Source: Lepidostoma basale
Lineage: Eukaryota > Arthropoda > Insecta > Trichoptera > Lepidostomatidae
Reading direction: 5' to 3'
NCBI GenBank assembly: GCA_022606425.2
Contig: JAHDVF020000989.1
Location: 124,001 to 188,000 of the forward strand
DNA length: 64,000 bases
Shown here: positions 10,242-21,917 of the stretch, one piece after another
Layout of the letters: each line of letters starts with the position of its first letter
Numbering within the stretch: the first letter of the stretch is position 1
Program-made: the position numbers and the translations under genes
The notes under the pieces: model-generated
Told to the model about the DNA's origin: nothing
The model's input: only the letters and a program-made list of their open reading frames with translations
The model's database searches: none

Positions 10242-10480
10242 GAATTAATTGTATCTCAATAGAGACGAAGATGCAAATTGGAAACAGAATATGGTTGATC
10301 GAGGTGTTTACAAGACTTATGACATGTCATCGGTTGGGTTAAGCGCACGCTTTATGTAATACAACATTCCCCATTCCGCTTTATGTAATACAATTCCTTG
10401 AATTGATAACCCACAATGGGTAAAATCCAGTATTCGTCTACAAGTATTTGTATACATTCAAAATGTTGTAAAAATATTTA
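10242..10480. repeat. Dispersed repeat, second copy
   Basis: Partner of 6900-7165; see that entry for the shared blocks and the internal inversion. Confidence 0.55.
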
Positions 10481-11214
10481 ATTAATTTCAATAGGTAACT
10501 GAAATTCAATTCATTATTCTATATACTGGAGATTTAAATAGCATAAGTATATAAAAAACGGCAAAAATAGGCGGTCCCTTATTTTATTTAATCTTTGGCA
10601 CACGCCCCAATAAAATACGAATAAAAAGCTACTTGTAAATAGAACGCGAGGGTTCTTTTTTTAAAACTTTTCAAACCAATCACGGTGAGTCGCCGTTTTT
10701 TCGACGGCAAAATGGCGCTCCCGCTAAAACACTCCACCCTCGGTTCTATTTTTGAATTCATAGGGGACGCTTGTTTGGCGTCTCCCCCTCGGAACGGGAG
10801 AGCAGGAGGGGACACAAAGTATACAATGCGGATACATTAACGTGCGTCGTTCGTCGGACAAAAATAGAAAAAAAGTGAAAAAAATATATATGGGCGCGCG
10901 ATGCATTCCTAGGAACAAGGGGACATAATATAAATACGCGAGTTATTATACTCAAATGACATTTTTTCTAAGCAGCTGATAGTGTTACCAGCACGCGTAA
11001 TGTGGGTTCCCGATTTATTCATATGTAGGTACTTCTACAAGCGACGAAAAAAAAACACAAATCCCCCTTAATTGAAAATAATTCGACAATCTCTGTAATA
11101 CGTAAAACATTATTTTGCTTCGGGTCTTAAATATTATGTTAACAGTTCCTTTGATAAAATTAATAGTTTTAGTGTAATACATCATATAACCAAACCACAG
11201 AGCTATAAAGAAGA
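10481..11214. other. Intergenic, with GC-balanced island 10565-10960
   Basis: Non-repeat sequence with GC-rich stretches (GGCGTCTCCCCCTCGGAACG at 10779). No convincing ORF or known motif. Confidence 0.35.
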
Positions 11215-11720
11215 ATTTGACTAAGCTGGGCAGCTTTCGGTAACATGAGTTACATCCTTAAAAACCGGAAAATACAGATCAACCTGAAACGAAAAGTCTA
11301 TGAAGCCTGCGTTCTGCCAGAAACTGTTACATTGTCCAAGCAAAGTGCCGAGAAACTACGAGTGACCCAAAGTGCCATATTAGGAATAAGCCTAAGAGAC
11401 AGAGTCAGAAACGATACGGTGAGAGAAAAAACAAAGTTCACTGACATCATCCACTGGGCGGCGGCTCTAAAATGGCAATGGGCGGGTCACGTAGCCAGAA
11501 GCTCAGATGAAAAGTGGACAAGAAGACTGCTGACTTGGAGAGCGTGGACGGCAAAGAAAAGTGCAGGGCGACCGCAACTACGGTGGAAGGATGACCTGAA
11601 CAGACACGTCGGAATAACCTGGATGCAGTCTGCAAAGGACAGAGTGACATGGAAGCGAATGGAGGAGGCCTTTGTCCAGGAGAGGACGGGAATAGGCTGA
11701 GGAAGAAGGTAGAGGATTCT
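11215..11720 (+). pseudogene. RTE-like RT C-terminal fragment, second family
   Basis: About 150 open residues: GISLRDRVRNDTVREKTKFT, KWQWAGHVARSSDEKWTRRL, GRPQLRWKDDL. This belongs to the DRV-KW-W-GH type that ends shortly after a VQE-like motif. A - strand relative is at 60200-60590. Confidence 0.75.
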
Positions 11721-11769
11721 GTTTTCCATTCACATTATTAATGTTAATTTCTTCATTATTTTCATGTTA

Positions 11770-12297
11770 ATAAAAGCCTATTCAAAAAAGCTAAGATGGC
11801 AGTGCATAATGGTGTTCTTGTGCCGACCCTTTTGTATGGAAGTGAAGCATGGATCTGGCAAAAGAAGGATGAAATAGAATAAATGCAGTAGAAATGAGAT
11901 CTCTAAGACGAATGTTTGTTAAATCTGTATATGATAGAGTGTCAAATGCAAGTATAAGAAATGAATGCGGTGCGAATGAAAGTGTTATGAACAAAATAAT
12001 GAAAGGGTCATTAAGATTGTTTGGACACATGGAAAGAATGAGTGAAGACAGAATGGTGAAGAAGGTATATGTAAATGACATAGAAATAGAGGAAGGCCGA
12101 GGAAAATGTGGCACAATCAAATCAATCGAATATTAAATTTCGGTCACGTGAGGAGTCGGAGAAATCGACGTGCATGCATGACAAGATGTATGAATGTAGA
12201 GGAAGCGAGAGAAGTACGTTAGGACAGATCAGTGTGGCGTTCCATTCTTTCTATCTACCCCTCCGGAGAGACGGCGTGATGGTTAGTTAGTTAGTTG
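11770..12297 (+). pseudogene. RTE-like RT 3' end, (TTAG)n subfamily
   Basis: Frameshifted copy: AKMAVHNGVLVPTLLYGSEA, MRSLRRMFVKSVYDRVSNAS, LFGHMERMSEDRMVKKVYVN, then the 3' end GAGACGGCGTGATGG followed by TTAGTTAGTTAG. 5' truncated. Confidence 0.8.
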
Positions 12298-12299
12298 AA

Positions 12300-12894
12300 T
12301 AAACAATTAATTCAGTTATCCTTTAGCAAGACAAATCATATTATTCCCATAAAATATAATAAAACTTCTATAAAATACACGTTTTTATTAAAAATATTTT
12401 ATTTCATTTAAAATAATTTTTTTCACTATTTAAATATTTTTTTCTAGATTTTCACATTGTTCACAAGTTGTATTTGTTTTATTTAATGGATGAAGAAACT
12501 GTACGCTACGTGTCTTAAGAAATATAAGTGAATATTCACTGACCCATAAATCTAAAAGTTTGAACACATTATTACAATAACTATAAGCGTAAGGCTAGCA
12601 CTGAGTGTAATAAATTATTCACCAACGGTCATTCAACGAAATGTCAAAAAATCCTTTCTTCAATTGAACAGTATTGACCCATTTTGCACATGTTTTATAT
12701 TTTTGCTTTGTATTTTGTAAATTTTTAATTTGGATTTGACATCTCTGGTTTTTATATTCTGTTTTTAAATAATTTCGGTAATTTAATATCGTTCTAAATA
12801 TTTAACCAGGATTTTATATAAGAATAATAAATGTAAGTGTATTGATTGTTGGTCATTTTATAAATGAAAAATATTGGGTACCTCTAATAAAATA
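12300..12894. other. AT-rich intergenic sequence
   Basis: Only a remnant of the GAAACATGTC family is visible near 12335-12390 (CCCATAAAATATAATAAAAC, then TATAAAATACACGTTTTTAT). Nothing else recognised. Confidence 0.4.
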
Positions 12895-13140
12895 TAATAA
12901 TAAAAGTTCATATAGGATGTATTTCTACTAAAAACTTTTCAGAAATCGCCAACCACCCAATTGAAAAAATATTTATTAAAAAAATATATGAGTTTTTAAC
13001 GTTCTCCCGATGATGAGGGTGTAAAACCTTCGAAACATGTCTATGAAAATAAACTGTAAAGTGGAAAAAACGATGTTTTAATTTATAATGTATTTCGTCA
13101 TTATGGAATTCCACGGTGTTAGCGCCTTGAGTTTATCAGT
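12895..13140 (+). repeat. Hammerhead-like element copy
   Basis: Repeat unit shared with 38205-38320: after CGAAACATGTC both read AAAGTGGAAAAAAC, a TTTTAATTT block, ATTCGTC or TTTCGTC, and CATTATGGAATTCCAC. The motif itself is at 13007-13041. Confidence 0.65.
13007..13041 (+). ncRNA. Hammerhead-ribozyme-like motif, variant box
   Basis: CCGATGA at 13007-13013 (T4 to C against CTGANGA), one extra T, stem II GAGGGT/ACCTTC (6 bp with one G-T), GAAA at 13032-13035, ACATGT, C at 13041. The box change would be expected to impair cleavage. Confidence 0.4.
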
Positions 13141-13147
13141 TTTTTAA

Positions 13148-13870
13148 ACTAACTAACTAACTAACTAACTAACCATGAAGAATGGTTAAAATGTTGTGTA
13201 CGAGCAGTGTGAGAGAAAGACCAAAGAAAGCATGGCATGACCAAATTAATCAAATACTAAAAGGCGGCCACATTTGAAGTCGGAAAATTCGACGAGCGTG
13301 CATGTTACGATGTATGAATGTAGACGTTTCTAGAGAGCTATGTGAGGACAGAGCAGTATGGCGGTCCACCCTTTTTGCCTACCCCTTCGGGGAAACGTCA
13401 CGCCATTCCCTGGAGGGGTAGGCAAAGAGGATGGATCGCCACAATGCTCTGTCCTGGCATACCTCTCGGGAATCCTCTACATTCATACATCGTACCATGC
13501 ACGCACGTCGATTATTCCGACTTCGAATGTGACCGCCTTTTAGTATTTGATTAATTTGGCAATGCCATGTTTTCCTCGGTCGTTCTCGGCTTCTTTTTCC
13601 ACTCACGCTGTTTGTGTACAACTTTTTAACCATTCTACTCTCATCCATTCTTTCCATATGTCCAAACCATCTCAGGGATCCTTTTTCAATTTTATCCATG
13701 ATGCCGTCATGTGCCTTACATTTCTCTCTTAGTTCATCGTTCGGTATTCTATCATACAACGTTTTCCTGCACATTCTTCTTAGTGATCTCATTTCTACGG
13801 CGTTTATCCTGCTTTCATCCTTCTTTTGCCAGCTCAAGCTTCACTTCCATACATTAAGGTTTCGTTAGAC
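13148..13870. pseudogene. Two RTE-like 3' ends fused tail to tail
   Basis: 13148-13175 is a reversed (TTAG)n tail. 13180-13400 is a + strand 3' end (CATGGCATGACCAAATTAAT ... CTACCCCTTCGGGG). 13398-13870 is a - strand copy encoding KKDESRINAVEMRSLRRMCR, LRWFGHMERMDESRMVKKLY and GRPRKTWHCQIN. The two coding ends meet at CACGCC. Confidence 0.75.
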
Positions 13871-14469
13871 AGTTAGTTATTAATTAGTTAGATAGGTACA
13901 TAAATTCTAGTCCAATAATTGGTTTGTTCACATTATCCCACAATCATACTCCAACATCTGAAATAATTGAGGTCTGTGTATACCTAGTGGAGAGTATAGT
14001 AGATGAGACGAGGAAGAGGTGCTGATGTCGGATGGCAGAGACAGGCTGATGAAGTGACGAGGTGATGACACCCTGCAGACGTGTCGTGTTGCGGCTGTAG
14101 CACGCCTTGCCAACCTCATGATGATTTTAGCACTATATCCGTGTCATTGCATCTGTGCCGACTGATGATGGGTTCGAATGTCATTAGCGATGAGGTAATA
14201 TAAACCCAGTGGACTTATGGAACTCTGAAATTTTACAAGCCAGAAAAAGGCTTTATTTAGATTTTAACATTAATGCGTTTGAAATGCTTCGACAAAAAAA
14301 GTTGTCAATAAAGCTTGGTTGGATTTGAATAACCACGAACAGATTTCGGAGAAGAAGTTTTTTACTTCTGATGATAGTGTGAAATTTAAAAATAATTGTT
14401 TATTTGAATAATTGCGTAGATTTTCACGATTTTCACGGAGTGACGCATCGCTGTATGCTAAATATCACA

Positions 14470-14545
14470 GAGAAATGATGCCTTAGAAAGGCGAAACATG
14501 TCATACATAAATATTATAATAAAATTCCTTGAAAACTATCGTTTT
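14470..14545 (+). repeat. GAAACATGTC-family hairpin
   Basis: ATGATGCCTTAGAAAGGCGA then AACATGTCAT: a GCCTT/AAGGC hairpin followed by GAAAC and ATGTC. The 5' box is not intact. Confidence 0.5.
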
Positions 14546-14907
14546 TTCATACATATTAATAATATCACAAAGAACAAAGCACGTAATTAACTCGGAGACG
14601 TCCCGTTCGCTCTCACATTGCCGACGACACGGTACAGTGTAGAAGGAATTAAATATACGAGTACTCACCACACATTTATAACCACCGTGAAGATGGAGAC
14701 TGCAACGATCTCCGAAACGTCGGTCCAAAAAGACGAGCTACACGGATTTTTCCAAGATCCCAAAAGACATATTGTTTATTTGATTGTATTTTTTTAATTC
14801 CATCTGTTAACTGAATAAAACTATTAAGATTTCGTTTGTTTTTCTACAAAGGAAACTGTCAAACTAGTCCCGCCTAGCCCTTGTAAATATACTCGATTAA
14901 GACACAT

Positions 14908-15545
14908 TGACACGCACGCTAGTCGATTCTTCCTTCCTCGAACCTGGCCACCTTTCAGTTTTTGATTAATTTGGTCATGCTAAGTCTTCCTTGGCTTTCC
15001 GCGACTTCTTTTTCAAGATATACAAAACATGCATCCTCCCCATCATGACGTATGGAATAGAAGTCAGAGCCGATACCAACAGGACTAAGAACCTTATTAT
15101 TGTAGCAGAAATGCGAACCTTACGCTCCATAGCAGGCAAAACCCTCAGAGATCGGATCAAAAATGAAACGATATGGTATGTTTGTGGTGTTGAGGACATA
15201 GTAAGACGAGGAAGAAGCAGAAGCGCTTTTGGAGAGACCACGTGGACCGCATGGAGAATACAAGAATTGCAAAAATTGTTACAGATGAAAACCCAAGCAG
15301 GAAGAGATTACCAGGAAGGCCGACAAAAATATGGAGGGGTGGTTGGACATCATCATCCCAGCACACTGTCATAAACATACGACCTAAAGTAAGAGGAAAA
15401 AGAAGAAGATAATTTCCTGTATATATCTTTTTAACAATTCTTCCCCCATCCATTCGCTCCATATATTCAAACTAGGAGTACCTATTTCTTAATTTTATTT
15501 AGAACGCATTCATCCGCCTTACATTGCTTTCTAAATTTATGTTAC
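14908..15545. pseudogene. RTE-like (-) relic split by an RTE-like (+) insertion
   Basis: The - strand (TTAG)-type copy is present as 14908-15014 and resumes at about 15415 (TGTATATATCTTTTTAACAA). The + strand interval 15005-15405 encodes KIYKTCILPIMTYGIEVRAD, LRSIAGKTLRDRIKNETI and an acidic/basic end, a different RTE-like family. This is a nested insertion. Confidence 0.65.
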
Positions 15546-16027
15546 ATAAGTATTATATTATATATTTATCAAAACAAACGTTTTCTATCATAGAAGAATT
15601 ATTAAGTTATATGGGAGTGGATGTTTCGCCTTATCAAATAAATGTTTGATAGTTGTAATGACGATTTGATAATTATTTAATTAAAACATATTTAAAATAG
15701 GGACGTTTGCATATTGTCCACTGGATTAAAAATCTCTCAAAGCATCCCTGAATTGTAACCACAATAATAAAAGGTGTAGGCAGAAGGCAGAAGGGTGTAG
15801 GGAAGGGAGGTATCAGTTGTCGTGGAATAAGTTGGGGGTGAAATAGGACATCTGTGGTTTTCAGAAAAACAAACACCCATTCGATGTCTATATTATTGAT
15901 CAAAATAAGAACGAACTATGAACCATATACTAAGGTTATGATACCATACCAGGACTAATAATCCGTACCACGACAAATAATCCATAAACAAAATAATGAA
16001 TAGTGATTAAATAATGGTAATATATTT

Positions 16028-16115
16028 TGAATTCCTTCGTGGCAGAGTGGCAAGAGCTACGACTATCACATCAAAGGTCCCGGGTTCGATTCCCGTCGAT
16101 GGCAGTGTGATTGTC
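16028..16115 (+). repeat. tRNA-derived SINE head
   Basis: A box TGGCAGAGTGG at 16040-16050 and B box GGTTCGATTCC at 16083-16093, followed by CGATGGCAGTGTGATTGTCT as in the full copy at 52327. No cloverleaf can be folded, so it is not a functional tRNA gene. The body is truncated by the adjacent retrotransposon tail. Confidence 0.75.
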
Positions 16116-16117
16116 TA

Positions 16118-16733
16118 AACTAACTAACTAACTAACTAACTAACCATCACGCCGTTTCCCAGGAGAGGCACGCAGAGAGGATGGATCGCCACATTGTTCT
16201 ATCCTGACTTAAGTCTCGCGCCTCTTCTAAATTCACACATCGTGACATGCACGCTCGTCGATTGATCCTACTTCGAACATGGCCGCCTTTCAGTAATTGA
16301 TTAATTTGGTCATGCCATGGCTTCCTTGGCCTCCCTCGACTTCTTATCCCATTCATACTACTTGTATATATCTTTTTAACTATTCTTCCCTCATCCATTC
16401 GTTCCATATGTCCAAACCATCTTAGTGACCCTTTCTTGATTTTATTTATCACAATCATCCATTCCTTCTTACTTTATCATTAGATATTCTATCATACATT
16501 GTTTTTCCACACATCCTTCGTAGTGACCTCATTTCTACGGCATTTGTCCTACTTTCATCCTTCTTCTGCCAACTCCAAGTTTCACTTCCATACATAAGGG
16601 GCGGCACTAGAACTCCATTGTGCACTGCCATCTTTGCTTCAGTCGCTATATTTCTATTTGCGGTAATGCTTCAGTCGCTATTTTTCCTCCGATATCTTTC
16701 TCCATTTTTCCGTCTCTTGTAAACATGCTTCCC
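16118..16733 (-). pseudogene. RTE-like RT 3' end, (TTAG)n subfamily
   Basis: The reversed tail CTAACTAACTAAC leads into a - strand frame with KIKKGSLRWFGHMERMDEGR, RGRPRKPWHDQINQLLKGGH and RACMSRCVNLEEARDL, ending SWETA plus TGA just before the tail. Continues to about 16733 with frameshifts. Confidence 0.8.
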
Positions 16734-16734
16734 A

Positions 16735-16800
16735 ATCACATCAAAGGTCCCGGGTTCGATACCCGGCGATGGGAGTGTGATTGTCTATGGATAACAAACA
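16735..16800 (+). repeat. SINE B-box fragment
   Basis: ATCACATCAAAGGTCCCGGG then TTCGATACCCGGCGATGGG and TGTGATTGTCT match the 3' half of the tRNA-related head at 16028. Confidence 0.6.
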
Positions 16801-17675
16801 AACTAATAATCACATCGTTTCCTCGAAGAGACAGGCAGAATGGATAAATAGCTGTTTTCTGACAAACATATTTTACTACACAACATTCATACGCATTGCT
16901 GTGGATATATACGCATTGTTGTACGTGACCAACATTTATAATTTGATTGATTTAATTATGCCACGTTTTCCACGGTCTTCATCTATTTATTGTTCATTTA
17001 CCTATTTATCGCATATTTTCTTCTTTCATTGTTTCTAACTAACTAACTAACCATCACGCCATTTCCCCGGAGGAGTAGGCAGAGAGGTTGGATCGCCACA
17101 ATGCTCTGTCCTGGCATACCACTCGGGATTCCTCTACATTCATACTCGTACCATGCACGCACGTCGATTATTCCGACTTCGAATGTGACCGCCTTTTAGT
17201 AATTGATTAATTTGGTCATGCCATGTTTTCCTCGGTCGTCCTCAGCTTCTTTTTCCACTCGCGCTGCTTGTGTACAACTTTTAAACCATTCTACTCTCAT
17301 CCATTCGTTCCATATGTCCAAACCATCTTAGGGATCCTTTTTTAATTTTATCCATGATACAGTCATCTCCTTTACATTTCTTTCTTATTTCATCGTTCGG
17401 TATTCTATCATACAACGTTTTCCCGCGCATTCTTCTTCGTGATCTCATTTCTACGGCGTTTATCCTGCTTTCATTCTTCTTTTGCCAGCTCCAAGCTTCA
17501 CTTCCATACATGAGGGTTGGCACTAGAACTCCATTGTGTACCGGCATCTTTGCTTCTGTGGATATATTTCTATTTGCAGTAACGACTTTGAGTGCGCCAT
17601 TTATTTTATTCCCAGCACCAACCCTTCTTTCGATGTCTTTCTCCGTTTTTCCGTTTCTTGTAAACATCCAATCTA
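16801..17675 (-). pseudogene. Two successive RTE-like 3' ends
   Basis: 16801-17033 is a decayed copy. 17035-17675 starts with a reversed (TTAG)n tail and encodes RNGKTEKDIERRVGAGNKIN, MPVHNGVLVPTLMYGSEAWS, INAVEMRSRRRMRGKTLYDR and SLRWFGHMERMDESRMV. This is one of the better-preserved copies. Confidence 0.8.
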
Positions 17676-18539
17676 ACATAATGCACATTTAAATATTTTG
17701 TTTGTGAAACAAGTCAAAATATAATCATAAAATAAAAAACATTTTGAAATCACACTATTTTTACATGTGATTCAAAATGCACATTGTTTGAATTCAAAGG
17801 TTTGAATAAAGAACAGAAGAACGGTAACGGCCATTCTATTCGCCGATCAGAGAGAAACAAATGCCGCGCGGTTCCTATAACCAATAAATCACTGACAGTT
17901 CTGACCGCGAACAAAAGAGAAGCGGCGTGAAAAATTATTAATAACACACTCCTGGTTTTCGCTAATTACAATCTGAAAAAAAAATTGGCGCCGTGTTGAT
18001 TTGCCACGCGTTTCCAATAAAGAGAACCGAGAAAATGGTGTCAGAATTAATTTTTTAACTACTGATTAATGCCTTTTTTAGATGATAATAATATAAAAAG
18101 GGCAAATAAAATGTTATTCCGAATGTTTTTAACATTCGCTTTTACGGTGTTAAATTCAGTAATACCCGCTCTGTTGGACTCGGAGTATCCAGTTAAAAAT
18201 AGTTTATTAAATCAAAACCTACAAGGCGTATTATTATTTTACAATATAATTAACTGTAAATGTGATTTTATCATAAATTAAACATCTAATAATTAAAAAT
18301 TAATACAAGCAATGTACACAAGTAACCTACACATAGTAGTAACGACAATTACATTAATTTTACAATATATTTGTCTCATCTCGATGTCCCCTTTCTTTGT
18401 CTCATATCTACTTATTCATTGTTTCTTTGAAAAATGAAGTAAAACTACATATTACATAATTAATACGAATGAAAACGTTAGTTCTCTAGAATTTTTAATA
18501 TATTTTATGGGAATGTTTCGCCCTTCTAAGGCATTATCA
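17676..18539. other. Intergenic, with GC-balanced island 17760-18030
   Basis: No gene recognised. 17820-17940 has balanced base composition (GCCGCGCGGTTCC) and no match within the window. Near 18490-18540 the reverse of the GAAACATT hairpin family appears (GTTTCGCCCTTCTAAGGCAT). Confidence 0.4.
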
Positions 18540-19130
18540 AATAATGTCTATGTTTCTTCTCTATGTTTCTTCTCTGTGTTTCTTCTCTATGTTTCTTCTC
18601 TATGTCTCATCTCCATGTTTCAACCCTATGTCTCTTCTCTATGTCTCATCTCTACGTCACTTCTCTATGTCTCATCTCTATGTCTCATCTCTTTGTATCA
18701 TCTCTATGTATCATATCTATGTCTCATCTCTATGTCTCATCTCTATGTCTCATCTCTATGTCTCATCTCTATGTCTCATCTCATGTCTCATCTCTATGTC
18801 TCATCTCTATGTCTCATCTCTATGTCTCATCTCTATGTCTCATTCTATGTCTCATCTCTATGTCTCATTCTATGTCTTATCTCTAAGTGTCTCATCTCTT
18901 TGTATCATTTCTATGTATCATCTCTATGTCTCATCTCTATGTCTCATCTCTATGTCTCATCTCTATGTCTCATCTCTACGTTTCATCTCTATGTCTCATC
19001 TCTATGTCTCATCTCTATGTCTCATCTCTATGTCTCATCTCTATGTCTCATCTCTATGTCTCATCTCTATGTCTCATCTCTATGTCTCATCTCTATGTCT
19101 CATCTCTATGTCTCATCTATAATTATCTCT
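18540..19130. repeat. 13-bp minisatellite, consensus TCTATGTCTCATC
   Basis: About 45 units of TCTATGTCTCATC. The left end is divergent (ATGTTTCTTCTC) and the middle (about 18900-19110) highly homogeneous, with single-base deletions near 18781, 18841 and 18865. Since 13 is not a multiple of 3 and the unit contains no stop in any + frame, all three + frames stay open and encode the same cyclic 13-residue peptide. I regard this as a repeat, not a gene. Confidence 0.95.
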
Positions 19131-19135
19131 ATGTC

Positions 19136-19734
19136 TTATTTTGTCGCCTAGTTTCTATATTTAAGCTTTACGTCGTATCTCTATTGTCATTTCAATGTTT
19201 TTATATTTGCCTCATCTCATTGTCTAGTCCCTTCGTCTTATTTCATTTGTCTCATCTCAACATCTTATTAATCTTATAATTATCCCAGAGCATATAACAC
19301 TTTCTTTAATATTCGTTGTTTCCTTTGTATACTTGTCTTTATATATTCAAATATTTTCCATACTTCCCTGAATGAGTTACCTACAATGCCATTTATTTGT
19401 ATTGTATGCAAATAAAACAGTAAAAAATGGAAATATTCCAAGAAAGAAGAGCGTGGGGGTTTATCCCATTTACCTAACATTTCAGGGAATGGGGTGAATT
19501 TCAAAATTAGACTGATACAGAATACTTGATCAGCTGCTGCGTATTGTTGAAAAAAATCTAACAATCTTTCATTATGGGGATGCCGTAGAGGGGGCGGAGA
19601 TTGCGGCACGCTTGGGGTAGTGCAGACCTCCCCTTTTTAGCATTCAATTATTTTTTATTCTGCCATATGGTATTGTTGTGAAGACTTTTTTTTAGATCCT
19701 TAACTTCCCATGGATATTTGAATCAGGTAACATT
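19136..19734. other. Intergenic sequence
   Basis: The first 130 bp are degenerate CTCATCTC-like repeats. The - strand frame 19280-19609 shows no recognisable domain. Nothing further supported. Confidence 0.35.
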
Positions 19735-20395
19735 AATATGAGGATTAGAAAAAACCTAATCAAGACCTTTGTCTGGAGTGTGCTGCTGTATGGCTGCGAG
19801 ACATGGACCATTGACCAGAGTGAGTGCAGAGGTCTAGCTGCTTTCGAAATCATCATCATCGGCTGTCCCTCGTGTCCGAGGAAGACTGTCCTTCACGGTT
19901 GTGGGTCTGCATGTGACTGAAGAGCCCGATCCTGGACCCACATATTTTGGGGCATCTGGGGCAGGGGAAGGCGCTTTCGAAATATGGTGCTACAGAAGCA
20001 TGATTGAGAAGGGCCGGAGAAACAGGTCAAATGTTTAAAAGGATTGCCTAGCAACAAGCAAACTGGATAGGTCACAACATCAGGCATCCGAGTCTGCGTA
20101 TTTTTGACTATCTCAGAGGGAATGGTTGGAGCCAGAAATTGCAGAAGCCGCCCAAGAGATGCCTATATGGATCAAGTAATAAGAGACATGCTTTATGGAA
20201 TTATGTCTAGCTGTCTCTAGCTATATCTTCCCAATTTCCTCTAGTCCACTTCCACGCACTCAGTCCACCTTTTCCTTGATCTGTCTCTCAATGCAGAAGC
20301 CCCCCAAGTTCAAAGTGTTGGAGCCTATCCAAAAGGGAAAATCCTCCGCTTAACCCTCCGAGAAACGGCTTGATGGTTAGTTGGCAATTTGGATT
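19735..20395 (+). pseudogene. RTE-like RT fragment, interrupted
   Basis: Begins RIRKNLIKTFVWSVLLYGCE TWT (the thumb region of the family also seen at 36530-36975) and continues after the 19851-19972 insertion with FEIWCYRSM and EKGRRNRSN. It ends with CGAGAAACGGCTTGATGG and TTAGTTGG, so the last part belongs to the (TTAG)n subfamily. Confidence 0.65.
19851..19972 (-). mobile_element. 3' end of a zinc-finger-ended non-LTR retrotransposon with target-site duplication
   Basis: A 122-bp insertion flanked by an 11-bp direct repeat GCTTTCGAAAT (19840-19850 and 19973-19983). On the - strand it reads FPCPRCPKICGSRIGLFSHM QTHNREG..., a C2H2 finger (CxxC ... HxxxH) typical of the extreme C-terminus of some non-LTR RTs. 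A stop and a (GATGAT)n tail follow. It is 5'-truncated as expected for target-primed reverse transcription. Confidence 0.75.
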
Positions 20396-21000
20396 CTTAC
20401 TCAGTCGACCAGTATATATCTATGTATTGAAAGCACGATCTTAGATTAGTAGATTAAGATTAGTTTAAATGTTGCATCGCTCATGAAATTTGTCGTAAAT
20501 AGACGGAGAAACACAAAAAAAGATCTTTCTCGAAAGATCACAGCATCTTGATTGCAGTATTCTGGTCTACTAAGGAATCAATGGTTTGTCAAAATGTGGA
20601 GCACAATAGGCGGGAGACCCAGACACAAGATAAGATCACACCAATCGACCCACCGATTGAGAGTAAAACATCTAAATAAGATGTTAAATAAAATCTATAC
20701 AGTTGTATTTAATTTGAACAAATAGAATAATTAATTTTTTTCATCGTCACTTATACATGAAAAAGGGGGGAGTGGAGTAATACCTAAGGGTGGGGGTAAA
20801 TTTTAACTAATTAAGATTAAGGGGGGGGGGGGATAACGGGAATACTTAGAACGTGTAAATTTAAATTAAATTTAATAGGTTTATAAATATGATCGTTATT
20901 TATAATGGCATTTTTTATTGCTACGATTTCAAGATTACATAATGTTAGATTTTTATTATTAAGATGCCAAATTTCAATACATCCACCAATCACACCAATC
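20396..21000. other. Intergenic sequence with G-run
   Basis: Contains a 12-G homopolymer at 20821-20832. No gene or repeat family recognised otherwise. Confidence 0.4.
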
Positions 21001-21350
21001 GACCCATCGTGTCATGCACGCGCGTCGATTTCTCTGACTGCTCACGTGGCCGACATTCAATAATTGATTTATTTGATTGTGACACGTTTTCCTCGGTCTT
21101 CCTCTATTTCTGGTTACATTTACATCGTTAACATATATATTTTTACCATTCTTTCTTCATTCATTCTTTCCATATGTCCAAACCATCCTAATTATCCTTT
21201 CATTATTTTGTTCATAACACCATCATTCGCACCACATTCACTTCTTATATTTTCATTCGACACTCTATCATATACATATTTAATACACATTCGTTTAAGA
21301 GAACTAATTTCTACTGCATTTATTCTGCTTTCATTCTCCTCAGGGAATAT
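21001..21350 (-). pseudogene. RTE-like RT fragment
   Basis: The - strand encodes ENESRINAVEISSLKRMCIK, YVYDRVSNENIRSECGANDG and the CGTGCATGACACGATG end, but the final (TTAG)n tail is missing. Confidence 0.7.
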
Positions 21351-21917
21351 TTTAATCTGAAGCAAAAACCATAATGCAGCGAAATTATAAAGTTTGACCA
21401 CAAAGCAGAACAAACAATGTATTCTACCATAATTAGATACATAAGCGTTCGGGTTCTAAGAACTATTTTCAAATTTTAAACGCGGCCGAACATGCACCCG
21501 ATATGGGTCAGACAAGGATGTTGCCAGTGCGTAAAAAAATCGAGTACATAAATAAATAAAAGCATCGAGGGTAGGTACCGTGAAAAAAACGGCGGTCAGG
21601 TGACGCGAGGCCATTGTGCGCCCCACGTCTGTCTCTGTTAGCAAATAATAATATCCAAATAATTTTTTGAAAGGTGGGCTTATATTTTTTTGGCTAGGAA
21701 TTTTATTAGATATGATCTCGGGGACATTTGTGGATTGAGAGTGATCTTTTGTGAGTTTTATTACGGATTTAAATCGTTGTTATTGTGGATATTTTATTAT
21801 CTGTCCACGTACTTTTCAATGCATTTGACAAAATTTTATGATCTGGTGACTTGGTTGGACGTGTATTTTGCTATTAATATTGTAAAATCCGGGACATTAA
21901 AGCATTCATATAAAAAC
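21351..21917. other. Intergenic, GC-balanced island 21440-21640
   Basis: No gene recognised. A short run (GGCGGTCAGGTGACGCGAGG at 21591) stands out in base composition. Confidence 0.3.

Noticed and set aside
13148..13175. Telomeric repeat
   Set aside because: The unit is TTAG/CTAA, not the insect TTAGG, and each tract adjoins an RTE 3' end, so it is a retrotransposon tail.
16040..16110. Functional tRNA gene
   Set aside because: A and B boxes are canonical, but no acceptor, D or anticodon stems can be formed, and several diverged copies share a long 3' body, so it is a SINE.
18507..19279. Long overlapping open frames encoding Ser/Leu/Tyr-rich repeats
   Set aside because: They are the three phases of a 13-bp tandem repeat without stop codons; there are no splice signals or non-repetitive coding sequence.
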